Shown here: positions 32,574 to 43,580 of the stretch, piece by piece
How positions within the stretch are numbered: the first letter of the stretch is position 1
Layout of the letters: each line of letters begins with the position of its first letter
Translations under genes and position numbers: made by a program
Source of the DNA: Bretschneidera sinensis
Taxonomy: Eukaryota > Streptophyta > Magnoliopsida > Brassicales > Akaniaceae
Reading direction: 5' to 3'
DNA: 64,000 nucleotides
Assembly (NCBI GenBank): GCA_023935145.1
Contig: CM043699.1
Location: 71,085,638-71,149,637 of the forward strand
The notes under the pieces: model-generated
What the model saw: only the letters and a program-made list of their open reading frames with translations
Databases searched by the model: none
What the model was told of the DNA's origin: nothing

Positions 32574-33610
32574 TGTTGGAAATCACCTTGACAAGATGCC
32601 CAGGTGGTGATCTTCTAAATACCCAAGTCTAGAATGACTTGTAAAGATTTGGAATCGAAAACAGGAACAGAAAATCAAAGAAAGAAAGAAGACAAGCAAT
32701 TTGTTATCGAGGTTCGACAATGTGCCTACATCCCTATAAGTTCCTCCGAACTCTCTGCAGTAAATCAAATGATTCTTACAAGTTACAGCAATCCCCTTCA
32801 AGAAACCAAGTTCTTGAAGAAACCAAGAAGAGAAGAAAGGAAGAAGATGAGAACTAACAATGCTCTCTTTTTAATCTAGACTTCTCTATCTTTTACACCC
32901 AGCCTTACTACAAAGAGTCCCTCTTGTGTTTGTCACTCTTACACAATTCTCTCTATGTGTTTACACTTGATCTCACAATGTCACAATGTATATTCTATTC
33001 TCTTATGAAAGATGAAGCTTGGAAACCCCTTTTATAGCCATCCACTTCTTGGACATTCTTGAGATTCAATCATCACCCTTTGATCAAGATCATCACTTAA
33101 TCGTGGCCCTTCATCACTTTCCTAAGTGGTACTGTGCATTTTGACCTTGCACACACGCACCTAAGAGAGTCCTTATGCATGCTCCCTATGTGTGCTTGAC
33201 TTTGCCTAGCACCTAGGCGCTCAACAGGGCGCGGTGCGGTGCTGGGCAGAGCACACTTACAACAGCTTCTGGGCGGTACACCGCTGGTGGTGAGCAGTGA
33301 GGTGCTGGTGCGTTCCTGGAGGCATGCACATTGGGCAGTGCGGTGCTGGGCTGTGCGTGGTGTGGTGCTGGAGAAGGAGGGGCGCGGTGCACACTGATGC
33401 TGCCCCCTTCTCCTAGCTGTGCACACATCCTTATGCTTGTGTGCAGAAGTGTACACACTAGTGCGTCTAGCCTTACCTTGCTCCAAAGTGATGCACACAC
33501 ATGTGTGCAGTCTTCTAACTTGCTGAAATTTAATCCCCCACCCTTGGTTTAGACTTTAACCATCTTTGAACCATGTTTGGACATGTTTGAACCTTAGACA
33601 AATACCAACA
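32574..33610 (-). repeat. 3' LTR of the minus-strand copia
   Basis: 1037 bp. On the plus strand TGTTGGAAATCACC...AATACCAACA. Has about 24 bp more than the 5' LTR in the GC-rich GCGGTGCTGGG block near 33330-33400. TATAAAA on the minus strand at 33030-33036. Confidence 0.93.
33030..33036 (-). promoter_or_regulatory. TATA box of the 3' LTR
   Basis: TATAAAA on the minus strand, in GGC-TATAAAAGGGG. Confidence 0.65.
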
Positions 33611-33622
33611 ATCTCTACCTTT
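33611..33622 (-). promoter_or_regulatory. Polypurine tract of the minus-strand copia
   Basis: On the minus strand AAAGGTAGAGAT directly before the 3' LTR, identical to that of tandem copia unit 1. Confidence 0.7.
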
Positions 33623-33692
33623 GTCTAAGTGTTCAAAAACCTGAACCATTGTGCAGAGAGCTTCGGGATCAAAACTCATCTTGAGTCATTAA

Positions 33693-36600
33693 TTAACCAA
33701 CTCCAATCCTAAGTGGTCTAAGGCAATAATTGAACTTACTTAGAGGTAGAACTTTAGTACCCAAATCCGTAGGATTTTCTTCTGTGGCTACCTTGTCCAC
33801 ATGGATGCATCCTTTCGTAACATTTTCCCTAATGAAATGATACCGAACATCCATGTGCTTTGTCCTCTTATAGAACACCGGATTCTTACATAAGTGCAAT
33901 GCACTTTGACTATCAAAAAATACCACAACCTGCTCCTCCAGTACCTTCAACTCTTCAAGCAACCCTTTACACCACATAGCCTCCTTAATGACCTCCGTAC
34001 CTGCTATGTACTGAGCCTCAGTTGTTGAGAGTGCTACCACTGGCTGCAAATGAGCCTTCCAACTTACACAACATCCATTTAAGTTGAAGAAGTAGAAGGT
34101 AATCGAACTCCTTCTATCCCGGTCTGCTCCATAGTTCGAATCAGCAAAACCCTTAAGGCAGATGGACTTTCCTCTTTTCTCATACACTAGCCCTACTTCT
34201 GGGCTTCCTTTCAAATACCTCAGCAACCACTTCATCCCAAGCCAATGCTCCTTTCTGGGATTACTCATAAACCTGCTGAGAACACTTATTGTAAGAGCAA
34301 TGCCAGGTCTAGTGCTTACCATGGTGAACATAACAGAACCAACCGCACTAGAGTAGGGGACTTTCTCAATTTCCTTCTTCTCCACCTCCGATCTTGGACA
34401 TTGATCGCTGGAGAACTTGAAATGACCAGCAAGTGGAACCTTTACTGGTTTGCTATCTTCCATAAAGAATTTAGATATCATCTTCTTTATGTAGAAAGTT
34501 TGAGAGATCTTCACTCTGTTTCTCTCCCTTTCCCGGATGATACACATCCCAACGATCTTTTGTGCATAGCCAAGATCCTTCATCTCAAACTCTTCACTGA
34601 GTTGAGCCTTCAATTTCTTTATCCTCTCCATGCTGCTCCCAACCACAACATGTCATCAACATAGATGAGGATGATCACCACTTCCTTAACCTTCTGCCCC
34701 TTATAGTACAAGCACGAGTCATAGTGGCTCCTCATGAAACCCAAGCTGATTACAAAGGAATCAAACCTTTTATTCCATTGCCGAGATTATTGCTTCAGGC
34801 CATAGAGAGATTTCTTCAATTTGCACACCAACTCTCCCTGCTTTCCTTCCTTATAGCCTTCAGGTTACCTCATGAAAATGGTCTCATCGAGCTCTCCATG
34901 TAAGAACGCTGTCTTCACATCCATTTGCTTAATTTCCCAATCAAATTGGACCACCAATGTTAACACTATCCGGATCGTCTTGTACTCCACAACCGGTGAG
35001 AAGATTTTGGTGAAACCTATACCTTCCTTTTGTGTGAACACCTTCGCCACCAACCTTGCTTTATACTGAACTTTATCTCCTGGAGTATTCCCTTCTTTGA
35101 TCTTGTAGAGCCATCCACAATCCACAACTCTCTGTTTTTCTGGTTTGGGCACCAGCTCCCAAGAGTTGTTCTTCATCAAAGAGTCCATTTCTTCCTCCAT
35201 AGTCAGCTGCCACTTTGATGAATCCTTACACTCTATGGCATCCGTGTAAGTTTCTAGTTCAACCTCTCCTTCTATCCAAGGAGCTGCTACATTAGCATCC
35301 GCAAACCCATATCTCAAAGGTGGTCTAACCACCCTCCTTTCTCGGTCTCTTGTGAGCTGGTAGTCATTCTGACTTGCTGCATCAACCTCTTCTTGTTCAG
35401 CCTCTTCTTGAGTTTCTTGAGCTTGTCCTTCATCTAAGGGCTCTACCTGGTCCGAACCCTCTTGCCTCCTTTGCTTTACCTGAACCGAGTTCTCCTTGAT
35501 GCGATGCTCCACAACTTTCGGACTGGTTTTCTCACTAGCCCCTGTAGGGTTAGTTTTCTCCAAGTAGGGAAATAACAATTCATTAATAATAACATCCCTA
35601 CTTATAATCAGTTTCATGCCCTTTTTTTTCTAAGGACCACAGCCTATATCCCTTAACCCCATCACTATATCTTAGAAATACACATTTTCTAGATCTTGGG
35701 CTAAGTTTATCCTCCTTTTGATGTTCATATGCAGCACACCCAAAAGTCCTAAGGTTGTTTAATTCAAGGGGTTTTCCACTCCACATCTCCATGGGAGTCT
35801 TGAGCTCTAAAGCTCTAGAGGGTGATCTATTTATCAAGTATGTAGCTGTACCACAGCTTTTTCCTAAAAATATTTTGGTAGCCCGGATCCTATCAGCATG
35901 CACCTAACCTTTTCCATAAGGGTTCTATTCATTCTTTCAGCAACTCTATTTTGCTGAGGTGTTTTTACAACCATCCTGTACCTTAGAATGCCATTTAATT
36001 CACAGAATTTATCAAAATCTTTATTGCAAAATTCTAAGCCATTATCGGTTCGTAAAGTCTTAAATACCCTACCCGTTTGAGTTTCCAGCAACTTCTTCCA
36101 CACAACAAATTTATTCAAGGCATTCGATTTATTTCTAAGCAAATAAACCCACACTCTTCTTGAATAATCATCAATTAAAGACAGAAAGTAAAGGTTACCT
36201 TTCTGTGTTGGTGTTTTTGCTGGTCCCCAAAGGTCCAAATGAATGTAGTCAAGAATCCCCTTAGACTTGTGCACTCCAGTGTTGAAGCTGACCTAGTGTT
36301 GCTTCCTAAGAATGCAACTCTCACAGAAATCCAGTTTCTCTACTTTGTCTCCATCAAGTAGACCATCCTTGCTAAGAACTTGCAGGCCCTTTTCGCTCAT
36401 GTGTACCAAGCAAGTGTGCCAAAGGGCTGCCTTGTCCATCTCAGCCATCAAGCTTGCTGCTTTATCATTGATTTCTATCTTTCTGATCATCTCATAGAGT
36501 CCATCGTTTCTTGCTGCCTTGATCACTACCAAAGATCCCTTGGCCACCTTGATCTTTCTTCCCTCTACTTTGCATGTATACCCCATGGAATCCAGCTACC

Positions 36601-37707
36601 CCAATGAGATCAAATTTCTCTTCAAATCTAGAAGATACCTCACATTTCGTAGCAGCCTTGTGACTCCATCAAACATCTTCAATTGAATGTCACCAATCCT
36701 TTTCACTTGGCAAGAATTGTCATTCCCCAAGAAGACCCTTCCATCATTGATCTCCTTGAAATTCTTGAACCATTCCTTGTGAGGGTACATGTGATAAGTG
36801 CACCCGGAATCAAGAATCCACTTTCCGCTGCCTTACCTCCTGCTCACATTTGAGCGCACAACAAGAACATCATCTTGCTATTCTCCCTTGGCAACCGAAG
36901 CCTCTCCATTGTTGGTATGGCTTCTCCTCTCATCCCACATTCTCTTCTTGCAGTCTTTCCTGAAACGACCCTCCTTGTTGCAGTAGAAGCATCTCTTTCC
37001 TCCTCTAAGTCTTATCTTGGAATGAGATCTCCCATGGTTCTGCCCTCTACCTCTTGATTTCTCTCGGTAGTTGCCATGGTTGCTACTGCCATTCTGAGGT
37101 GCTGGCCTTCCTCTTACGAACAGCCCATCTCCACTTGATGTCTCCTTCATCTTGGCTTTGAAATCATGTGCCCTTATGGCATTGATCACAATCTCCTTTG
37201 TTAAAGTATCATTTCCATACTCAATAGCATTAATCAAATTATCAAAACAATCAGGAAGAGAATTTAACAAGATAATAGCCAATTGTTCATCCAGAAAAAT
37301 AATGCTACACCTATTCAAATCTTGAACTAGCTTATTAAAGACATCAAGATTATCTTGCAACTCTTTACTAGGATCCATTTTAAAAGCAAAGATTCTTTTA
37401 AGAAGATAAATCTTGTTAAGGAGAGTTTTGGTAAGAAACAACTCATCTAGTTTCTTCTATATGACAGCCGGATCCTCCGAGTCTCTGCACTCCCTTGTGA
37501 TGCTATCCGACATGTGCAAGAAAATGGTGATGTAAGCCATCTTCTTCATCTTGGTCCACTGGTCTTTCGTGACACTTGCTGGAAAAGCATCATCTTCTCC
37601 AATAGCCAAGTCCACTTTCTGTTGCATTAGAACAGCCTTGATCTTCTGCTTTCAAAGGGCAAAGTCTCCCTTTCCAACAAATTTCTCGACACAGAATTTG
37701 AAGTCAT
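33693..37707 (-). pseudogene. Copia gag-pol polyprotein, nearly full length
   Basis: From 37707 downwards: gag (frame slip near the start, then MQQKVDLAIGEDDAFPAS), zinc knuckle CYCNKEGRFRKDCKK near 36980, protease WILDSGCTYHMYP near 36790 (DSG in place of DTG), LWHTCLVHMSEKG near 36400, and integrase (HLDLWGP, LIDDYSRRVW, RTDNGLEFCN, ending in PQQNRVAERMNRT, so the D,D,E set looks present) at 36274-35860. RT follows (WELVPKPEKQRVVDC, QMDVKTAFLHGELDE, KLKKSLYGLKQ, LIYVDDML near 34660), then RNase H (FADSNYGAD, VALSTTEAQYIAG, FFDSQSALHL), ending at 33693. Stops occur at several points and a one-base slip sits just after YVDDML. Tork/TNT1-94-like. Confidence 0.88.
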
Positions 37708-37934
37708 CTTTTACGGACAAGATCTATAATTTATGCACTACCCATTAATGCTTTCTTCAACCTCAAGAACATAGATTGAAGATGGATTTTAATACCATTC
37801 TTGAATCTACCTCAAGAACACGATCAGATCTTGATCTTTACACCGTTCTTGAATCACCCAAGAAAGTTGATATTTGATTCTTGGAGTCTTGACTCTGTCA
37901 CCTTCTTGTTCTTACTCCGATACCCAGCCGTGCA

Positions 37935-37946
37935 GCTCTGATACCA
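37935..37946 (-). promoter_or_regulatory. Primer binding site of the minus-strand copia
   Basis: On the minus strand exactly TGGTATCAGAGC, one base from the 5' LTR. Confidence 0.9.
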
Positions 37947-37947
37947 C

Positions 37948-38960
37948 TGTTGGAAATCACCTTGACAAGATGCCTAGGTGGTGATCTTCCAAACACCCAA
38001 GTCTAGAATGACTTGTAAAGATTTGGAATAGAAGACAAGAACAGAAAATCAAAGAAAGAAATAAGACAAGCAATTTGTTATCAAGGTTCGGCAATGTGCC
38101 TACGTCCTCGTGAGTTCCTCCAAACTCTTTATGCTAAATCAAATGGTTCTTACAAGTTACAGTAATCCCCTTCAAGAAATCAAGTTCTTGAAGAAACCAA
38201 GAAGAGAAGAAAGGAAGAAGATGAGAACTAACAATGCTCTCTTTCTAATCTAGACTTCTCTATCTTTTACACCCAACCTTACTACAAAGAGTCCCTTTTA
38301 TGTTTGTCACTCTTACATAATTCTCTCTATATGTTTACAATTGATCTCATAATGTCACAATGTATATTCTATTCTCTTGTGAAAGATGAAGCTTGGAAAC
38401 CCCTTTTATAGCCATCCACTTCTTGGACATTCTTGAGATTCAATCCTCACCCTTTGATCAAGATCATCACTTAATCATGGCCTTTCATGACTTTCCTAAG
38501 TGGTACTGTGAATTTTGACCTTGCACACACATACCTAAGAGAGTCCTTATGCATGCTACCTATGTGTGCTTGACTTTGCCTAGCACCTAGGCACTCAACA
38601 GGGCGTAGTGCGGGGCTGGGCAGAGCACACTTGCAGCAGCTTCTGGGCGGTGCACCGCTGGTGGTGAGCGGTGAGGTGCTGGTGCATTCTTGGAGGTATG
38701 CACACTAGGCGGTACAGTGCTAAGCTATGTGCAGTGCGGTGGACACTGATGTTGCGCCCTTCTCCCAACTGTGCGCACACCCTTCTGCTTGTGTGCAGAA
38801 GTGTACACACTAGTGCGCCTAGCCTTACCTTGTTCCAAAGTGATGCACACACGTGTGCAGTCTTCTAACTTGCTGAACTTTAATCCTCCACCCTTGGTTT
38901 AGACTTTATCCATCTTTGAACCATGTTTGGACATGTTTGAACCTTAGACAAATACCAACA
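37948..38960 (-). repeat. 5' LTR of the minus-strand copia
   Basis: 1013 bp, TGTTGGAAATCACC...AATACCAACA on the plus strand. TATAAAA on the minus strand at 38404-38410. Confidence 0.93.
38404..38410 (-). promoter_or_regulatory. TATA box of the 5' LTR
   Basis: TATAAAA on the minus strand, in GGC-TATAAAAGGGG. Confidence 0.65.
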
Positions 38961-38965
38961 TCGCA
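38961..38965. repeat. Target site duplication TCGCA, right copy
   Basis: Identical to 32569-32573. Confidence 0.9.
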
Positions 38966-38989
38966 GATAATTTTGATATACAATTTTAT

Positions 38990-39340
38990 AAAAATAAATC
39001 AGCGATGGGAATCCCATGATTGAGCCTTCGTAGAATACATATAAATTTATTAGTGATAAGACTCCCTTCTCAGATGTCAATTTAAATTTCAAAAACAAAA
39101 ATAGGGAAAATATTGAAAAAAATGCGATATTTAAAAAAAATATCAAGGGGATTTAAATCTATCAGCACTGGCTTTCTTATCATAGAAAATATATAAAATT
39201 ATTAGCGATCAGTTGCTCTTCGCAAATGTTCATTGAAATTTTATTAAAAAAATTAGGGAAACTGTGAAAAAAATATAATGTTTTAAAAAAATAACGAGGA
39301 GATTTAAATCTATGATTGATGGCTATCTTGTCACTGATCG
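38990..39340. repeat. Tandemly duplicated AT-rich block, CACTA-like words
   Basis: Two degenerate copies of about 150 bp. Each has a TAGAANA..ATA start, an ATTAGYGAT word, an ATTAGGGAAA-like run and GGGATTTAAATCTAT near the end. ATCAGCGATGGGAATCCCAT at 38999 resembles the GCGACGGGAATCCCGTCGC words of plant CACTA subterminal regions. No transposase. Confidence 0.35.
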
Positions 39341-39578
39341 TTTTAAATCCCTAATCTCGAATTCCCGTCTTCATTTCACTCTCCCCTCTCTTTGCGACTC
39401 TCTCTCCTCTTTGTAACTCTCTATCCTTATTTTCTATGTTTGCTTGACATTTCTGTTATTTTGGGGTTCTACGGTTAGATTGTTTAGGATTCCTCATTGT
39501 CATCGCACCACCGCAAATCACCGAAGGAATATAGTCGAGCCACCACCATATTCTTTGGGATTCTTCCCGTGCCGTCAT
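39341..39578 (+). other. Possible host gene 5' region, left piece
   Basis: CT-rich stretch (TCTCCTCTTTGCG-type runs, 39378-39432) followed by mixed sequence up to the solo LTR. With the solo LTR removed it would join to 41245. No conserved frame recognised. Confidence 0.3.
39574..39578. repeat. Target site duplication GTCAT (solo LTR), left copy
   Basis: The right counterpart at 41245-41249 is GGCAT, one mismatch. Confidence 0.55.
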
Positions 39579-41244
39579 TGTAATGACCCATCCTCGGGTA
39601 GGCCCTACCCGAGGAGGTATCACCACTTTTTAGCTCTGAGCTACCCGACCTATATGCTATCATACAACTCACAATACAAATAACAAAATTTTCCAGTACT
39701 ATAATCAAATATAAACACACATCCTTACATACAAAATGTTTTTGATACAATAATCCAACTCTTGTAAAATTTTACAAAGTATGAATACAAGGAAGACTCC
39801 CAAAGATTCGAGAGGTAAGGATGCCATAAACAAGGATGCCCTTTATATGACCACAAGTCTCTCAAAATTTACCTGAAAAGTTAGTAAAATAAGACGGTGA
39901 GCTATAAAGCTTAGTGAGAAATCAGCTTACTAGAAGTAGTCATAAAAGAATCTAAATCCTTAAATTCTTAGTAAAAAAAAAGATCATGGAGAATTTATCT
40001 TTTCATTTCAAAGCACAGTTCTAAGAAGACTTTAAATTTTTCCTCTAGTTATTTTCCACATCTTCTTATCACAAAGAAATAATTATCACAATAATAAATT
40101 TTAAAAAAAAAATTTAAATCAACGTAACTTTAGGTACAACACTTCTCGATTCACAAAATCAGTAATTTTATGCCCTTCACCAGGCCAAATCTCCAATTAT
40201 CCTAACAAAATAACGATAAAAAAAAATCAAAGTCACAACATAAGCAACCAAACACATTCTTCTCAAATCAAAACCTGTAATCTCAATTGAAATCATTAGG
40301 TCACCCTCAAGGGTTTAGGGTTTAAAAAGAATAAGATTTAAAACTAAAAAAAAAAAAAAAAACATGGTTGTACAGTCGATTGTAAAAGTTTTTACAGTCG
40401 ACTGCAGGAGTTTCTGTTTCTTGCATAGTTGACTGTCCAATTGCACAATTGACTGTGGGAGTTTCTGTCTCTTGCACAACCGACTATTCAATAGCGACAG
40501 CTGTCTGTCCTAAGGGTTGAAACCCAAAAAAATGCACGAAATTGAACCTTTTTCTTTTCTAAAACCCTTTGATCCTTCATTAAACACCCAAATCCTTTAA
40601 AACACAAACTTCTAAGGTTTTTAGATGAATCTTTACAATACCCAAAACGAAATTTTGGCCTAAAGCTTTCCAATTACCTAACTTTTGCATAAAACATTTT
40701 CTAAAACCAAAACTTTGTTCTTTTTCAAATTTTCTCCAAAAATCTCATCTCCAAGGACATAAATCTTTAAGAAATGAAACTACTTAACAATCAAAATAAA
40801 GGAAATCAAGTTCTTACCAAAGATCCTTACAAAATTATCTCATTTTCTTTCTCTCCCATTCTCTTCCTCTCTTTTCTCTTCCTTTCTCTCTTCTCCCTCT
40901 CGGTTCTTCTAGGACATTCCACACAAAAATCTAATCCAACCCACCCTTTTTATACTATACTCTTGCTTAATTACTTATCCACCCCTCCTCATTTCTATTC
41001 TCTCATTTTCACTTCACAAATCTTCATTTCTTTCACTAAGTTCCCAAGACTCTTTAAAAGTTTAACATTTCCCCCAAGATACATATTAATTACTCAACTT
41101 GTATTTTATTTTCTTAGTTCCAAGCTCCAAAATTCCCTAGTACTTAAAAGAAAATAAAAATTAACCCACGAAAAAGGAAACCGAAAACGCAACGAAACTA
41201 AACACCGAAATTAAAATATTCCTTTTCAGGAATCAGGTCTTACA
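39579..41244 (-). mobile_element. Solo LTR of a Tekay/Del-like chromovirus
   Basis: About 1.67 kb. On the minus strand it starts TGTAAGACCTGATTCC and ends GATGGGTCATTACA, as the chromovirus LTR at 20494-22590 does (TGTAATACC...GGGTCATTTCA). No pol sequence lies on either side, and a 4-of-5 duplication flanks it, so it is a product of LTR-LTR recombination. CT-rich (40840-40930) and AAAAA-rich stretches; no ORF of note. Confidence 0.75.
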
Positions 41245-41736
41245 GGCATCACCTTGTCACACTACACCAGCATCCATGCAAGAATGCCAGAACTTCTTTT
41301 TCTCACTATTCTCTCCTCTTTTATCTCTCTTCCCAGTTATGAAGCAGATTTGTCTCTTCTTCTTACCTTTTCTCTTATTTTCTGTTTCTCCATTTCCAAG
41401 CGGTGGCGCATGGAGACTGACAAAGTAAGTAGAATATATATATCCTATTTTTTTTTTACATTTTTTGTTTGAAAATCTATAAAAATTAACTCTTTTTTAT
41501 CTTTTTTTTTTTTTTTGGTTTTGCAACCCCTTCTCCTCTTAAGGTGTTTGATTCTCTGCATTTTCTCAAGTAACTTATCAAGTTGCATTATTTCTTTTTT
41601 CCTCTTGATATTTAAAATTTTGAACTTGAAAGTATGCATTATTTTGTGGAAACTTGTAACCGTGTGTTTGGGATTTCCCATGGGTTTTGGTGGTTCCTTG
41701 TATCAAAACAAGGCCAAAAAAAACCTTACTGTACAT
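41245..41736 (+). other. Possible host gene fragment with splice donor
   Basis: A CT-rich leader-like stretch leads to GGTGGCGCATGGAGACTGAC and AAAGTAAGTAG (41418-41428), which fits an exon end with a GTAAGT donor, then a T-rich stretch like an intron. An ORF of 72 codons crosses it but has no known motif. The SIRE-like element has inserted at 41736. Confidence 0.3.
41732..41736. repeat. Target site duplication TACAT (SIRE-like), left copy
   Basis: Right counterpart TACAC at 51601-51605, one mismatch. Confidence 0.55.
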
Positions 41737-42145
41737 TGTTAAGAATCAAAAGGGGTTGAATTGATTCTACACAATAAACTACTATGATTAGCACAATTAA
41801 ATCAGATAAACTATAAAACTAAAATTAAAATACTGGCCAAATTAAGGAGTAAAGAGACAAAGAGAATGGAACAAATTTATGGTGGCTCGACAATAATTAT
41901 GCCTACGTCCACTTTTTCATTAAGCCTTCCCAGTCTACTGAGTTCCACAATGTAAACATCGTTACACTTACCTGAGTTTCCGGGTACCAAGCGAACCTTA
42001 CAGAGAGATACCACTCACAATCTCAAAGCTCTTACAATTGATAGATTAAACACTACCAGAGTAGTAAATAAAACTAAATCTTTAAGCTTGTATGTAGATC
42101 TTGAGATTGATTCTTCTTTTTTGCTTACTTCCCTTCAGTATCCTC

Positions 42146-42154
42146 TTATTTATA
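42146..42154 (-). promoter_or_regulatory. TATA box of the SIRE-like 3' LTR
   Basis: TATAAATAA on the minus strand. The 5' LTR counterpart near 50558 is decayed (TATAATTAA). Confidence 0.55.
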
Positions 42155-42261
42155 GCCTTCAATTGTGCCTTTAGAAAATGCAACTTCAAAATTTACTCCT
42201 TTTGAACTTCTAATGGAGATTCTCTTTAAATACAAGTCTTCTGATCTCTAACGGATATTTC

Positions 42262-42266
42262 CATAC
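42262..42266. repeat. Target site duplication CATAC (Athila-like insert), left copy
   Basis: Identical to 47697-47701. Confidence 0.85.
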
Positions 42267-42430
42267 TGATGAGTCTTAAATATTGCATATTTTAGACCCT
42301 TAACTTATATTTGTTATGCTCTTAGTTAGTAGTATTTCACTTTATTTTACGTCTTTCTTGTGTTTTGTGTATTTTTACAGGTTTGTGGAGAAAATAAAGC
42401 ATTTCAGGAGATGTGAAGCTTCTGGAGACA

Positions 42431-42600
42431 TTGCGATCGATCGCACGAGATATGCGATCGAGCGCACCTGCCTACGAACGAGCGCATGTTCAACATCCCA
42501 CATCGAAATATTTGAAGTTCAGTGCATCTGCGATCGATCGTAGCAGACATGCGATCGAGTACACATGAGATCGTGCGCACAAGACATGCGATCGATCGTA
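42431..42600 (+). promoter_or_regulatory. GCGATCGATCGC word array in the 5' LTR, about 7 copies
   Basis: Copies of GCGATCGATCGCA or GCGATCGAGCGCA and decayed forms at about 42431, 42452, 42474, 42529, 42550, 42568 and 42586, ending about 55 bp before the TATA box. Enhancer or silencing-target roles are inferences. Confidence 0.55.
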
Positions 42601-42654
42601 CACGGGCAGTATCCCACATCGAATCTGCAACCCATATTGCTCCGGGTCTTCCCC

Positions 42655-42662
42655 TATATAAA
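42655..42662 (+). promoter_or_regulatory. TATA box of the 5' LTR
   Basis: TATATAAA in the context CCCC-TATATAAACACC, identical in the 3' LTR. Confidence 0.75.
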
Positions 42663-43480
42663 CACCATCTGGCTTTATCATTCAGTGTACAATTCCTGAG
42701 CCACTTTGGTGTTTACCGGTGGACGTCCGCCAACATTCTGGTGGATCCCGAAGGCATTGCTACCACGAGGGGAAGCGCCGCCTGTCAGCGAGTGGAATTT
42801 CTCCCATGTAAAGTTTTTTATTTATTTCTTTATATTCAGTTGTTTTAGTTTAAATGTTTAGCACGTTTTATTATCGTTTTATAGTTATGAGTGGCTAGGC
42901 TCTTCAGCTAAGGTTGAAGATGAAGCCCCGCCGTTGTTTGGCGTAGTAGTTCAGATTTGCTTATACAAATCTGACAATTTTTAGTATAAATGTTCTATCA
43001 ATTATTTGAGTTAATCTTATAATTGATTGAGTTTAAATTGTCTGTTGGATATTCCTTGTGTTTCATCTGATGGATACATTGAATGCTTTTCGATTAAATT
43101 GGATTTTCTTTGTGATTTGTTAAGAGCGGATACATTGGACGCTTTTGGTTTAATTGGGATATTCTTTGTTTTTTGTCTTATAGTTGGATTCATGGAATGT
43201 TTTGATAGGCTATATTTTTAGAACATATATGCTTAACTTTGGTAGGGTGGATTCGGAAACCTTAGTGTTTTAATTATTAGTTTTTAAATCAACTTAGCTT
43301 AGTTTATATTTCTTTTGCAATATCATTCACAATTCGGAACTAGGTTAAGATAAAGTTAGTTTAGATTAAAAATATATTTTCACAACACAATTCCCTGTGG
43401 ATTCGACCTCGCACTTGCACAACGCTATACTGTAAACGACTCGTGCGCTTGCGAGTAATTTAAAACTCACAACAAGTTTT

Positions 43481-43496
43481 TGGCGCCGTTGCCGGG
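43481..43496 (+). promoter_or_regulatory. Primer binding site, tRNA-Asp type
   Basis: TGGCGCCGTTGCCGGG, six bases after the LTR end. This is the usual Athila primer binding site. Confidence 0.85.
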
Positions 43497-43580
43497 AATT
43501 ATTTGGTTTGTGAAAATTTTTTGTCTAAAATGGTTTTATTTTTCTACTAGTTAGTTATTTTTTTTGTTTAAAAAAAAAAT

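Larger units (their letters stand above)
32574..38960 (-). mobile_element. Structurally complete copia element, minus strand
   Basis: 6.39 kb with two LTRs (1037 and 1013 bp), an exact 12-nt Met-tRNA primer binding site, a polypurine tract, a full-length gag-pol and a perfect TCGCA duplication. It is related to the tandem copia at 3171 (similar LTR ends, gag and pol) but keeps the RT and RNase H blocks that those copies lost. The LTRs differ at several percent of positions by eye, so the insertion is not recent. Coding lesions are few but sufficient to inactivate it. Confidence 0.93.
41737..42266 (-). repeat. 3' LTR of the SIRE-like element, left part
   Basis: On the plus strand starts TGTTAAGAATC. 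Matches 50149-50680. Minus-strand TATA-like TATAAATAA at 42146-42154. Cut at 42266 by the Athila-like insert. Confidence 0.85.
42267..43474 (+). repeat. 5' LTR of the young Athila-like element
   Basis: TGATGAGTCTT...ACTCACAACA. Contains the palindromic word array (42431-42600), TATATAAA at 42655 and the conserved end with CTGTGGATTCGACCTCGCAC. Confidence 0.93.

Noticed and set aside
33097..33552. Cys/Ser/Pro-rich frames on both strands of the copia LTR
   Set aside because: They lie in the GC-rich LTR promoter block, differ between the two LTRs, and have no known domain.
40774..41157. 127-codon hydrophobic Ser/Leu/Phe-rich frame
   Set aside because: It comes from the CT-rich part of a solo chromovirus LTR, and the element's own transcription strand is opposite.
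42316..42848. Frames over the palindromic word array (both strands)
   Set aside because: Low-complexity translations of the LTR array; they recur in every LTR copy and are not linked to any coding context.
43027..43221. 64-codon frame MSLNCLLDIPCVSSDGYIEC in the LTRs
   Set aside because: Present in all three copies of this LTR because the LTRs are similar, but it sits in the U5 region after the TATA box with no codon-type conservation that I can judge; treated as chance.
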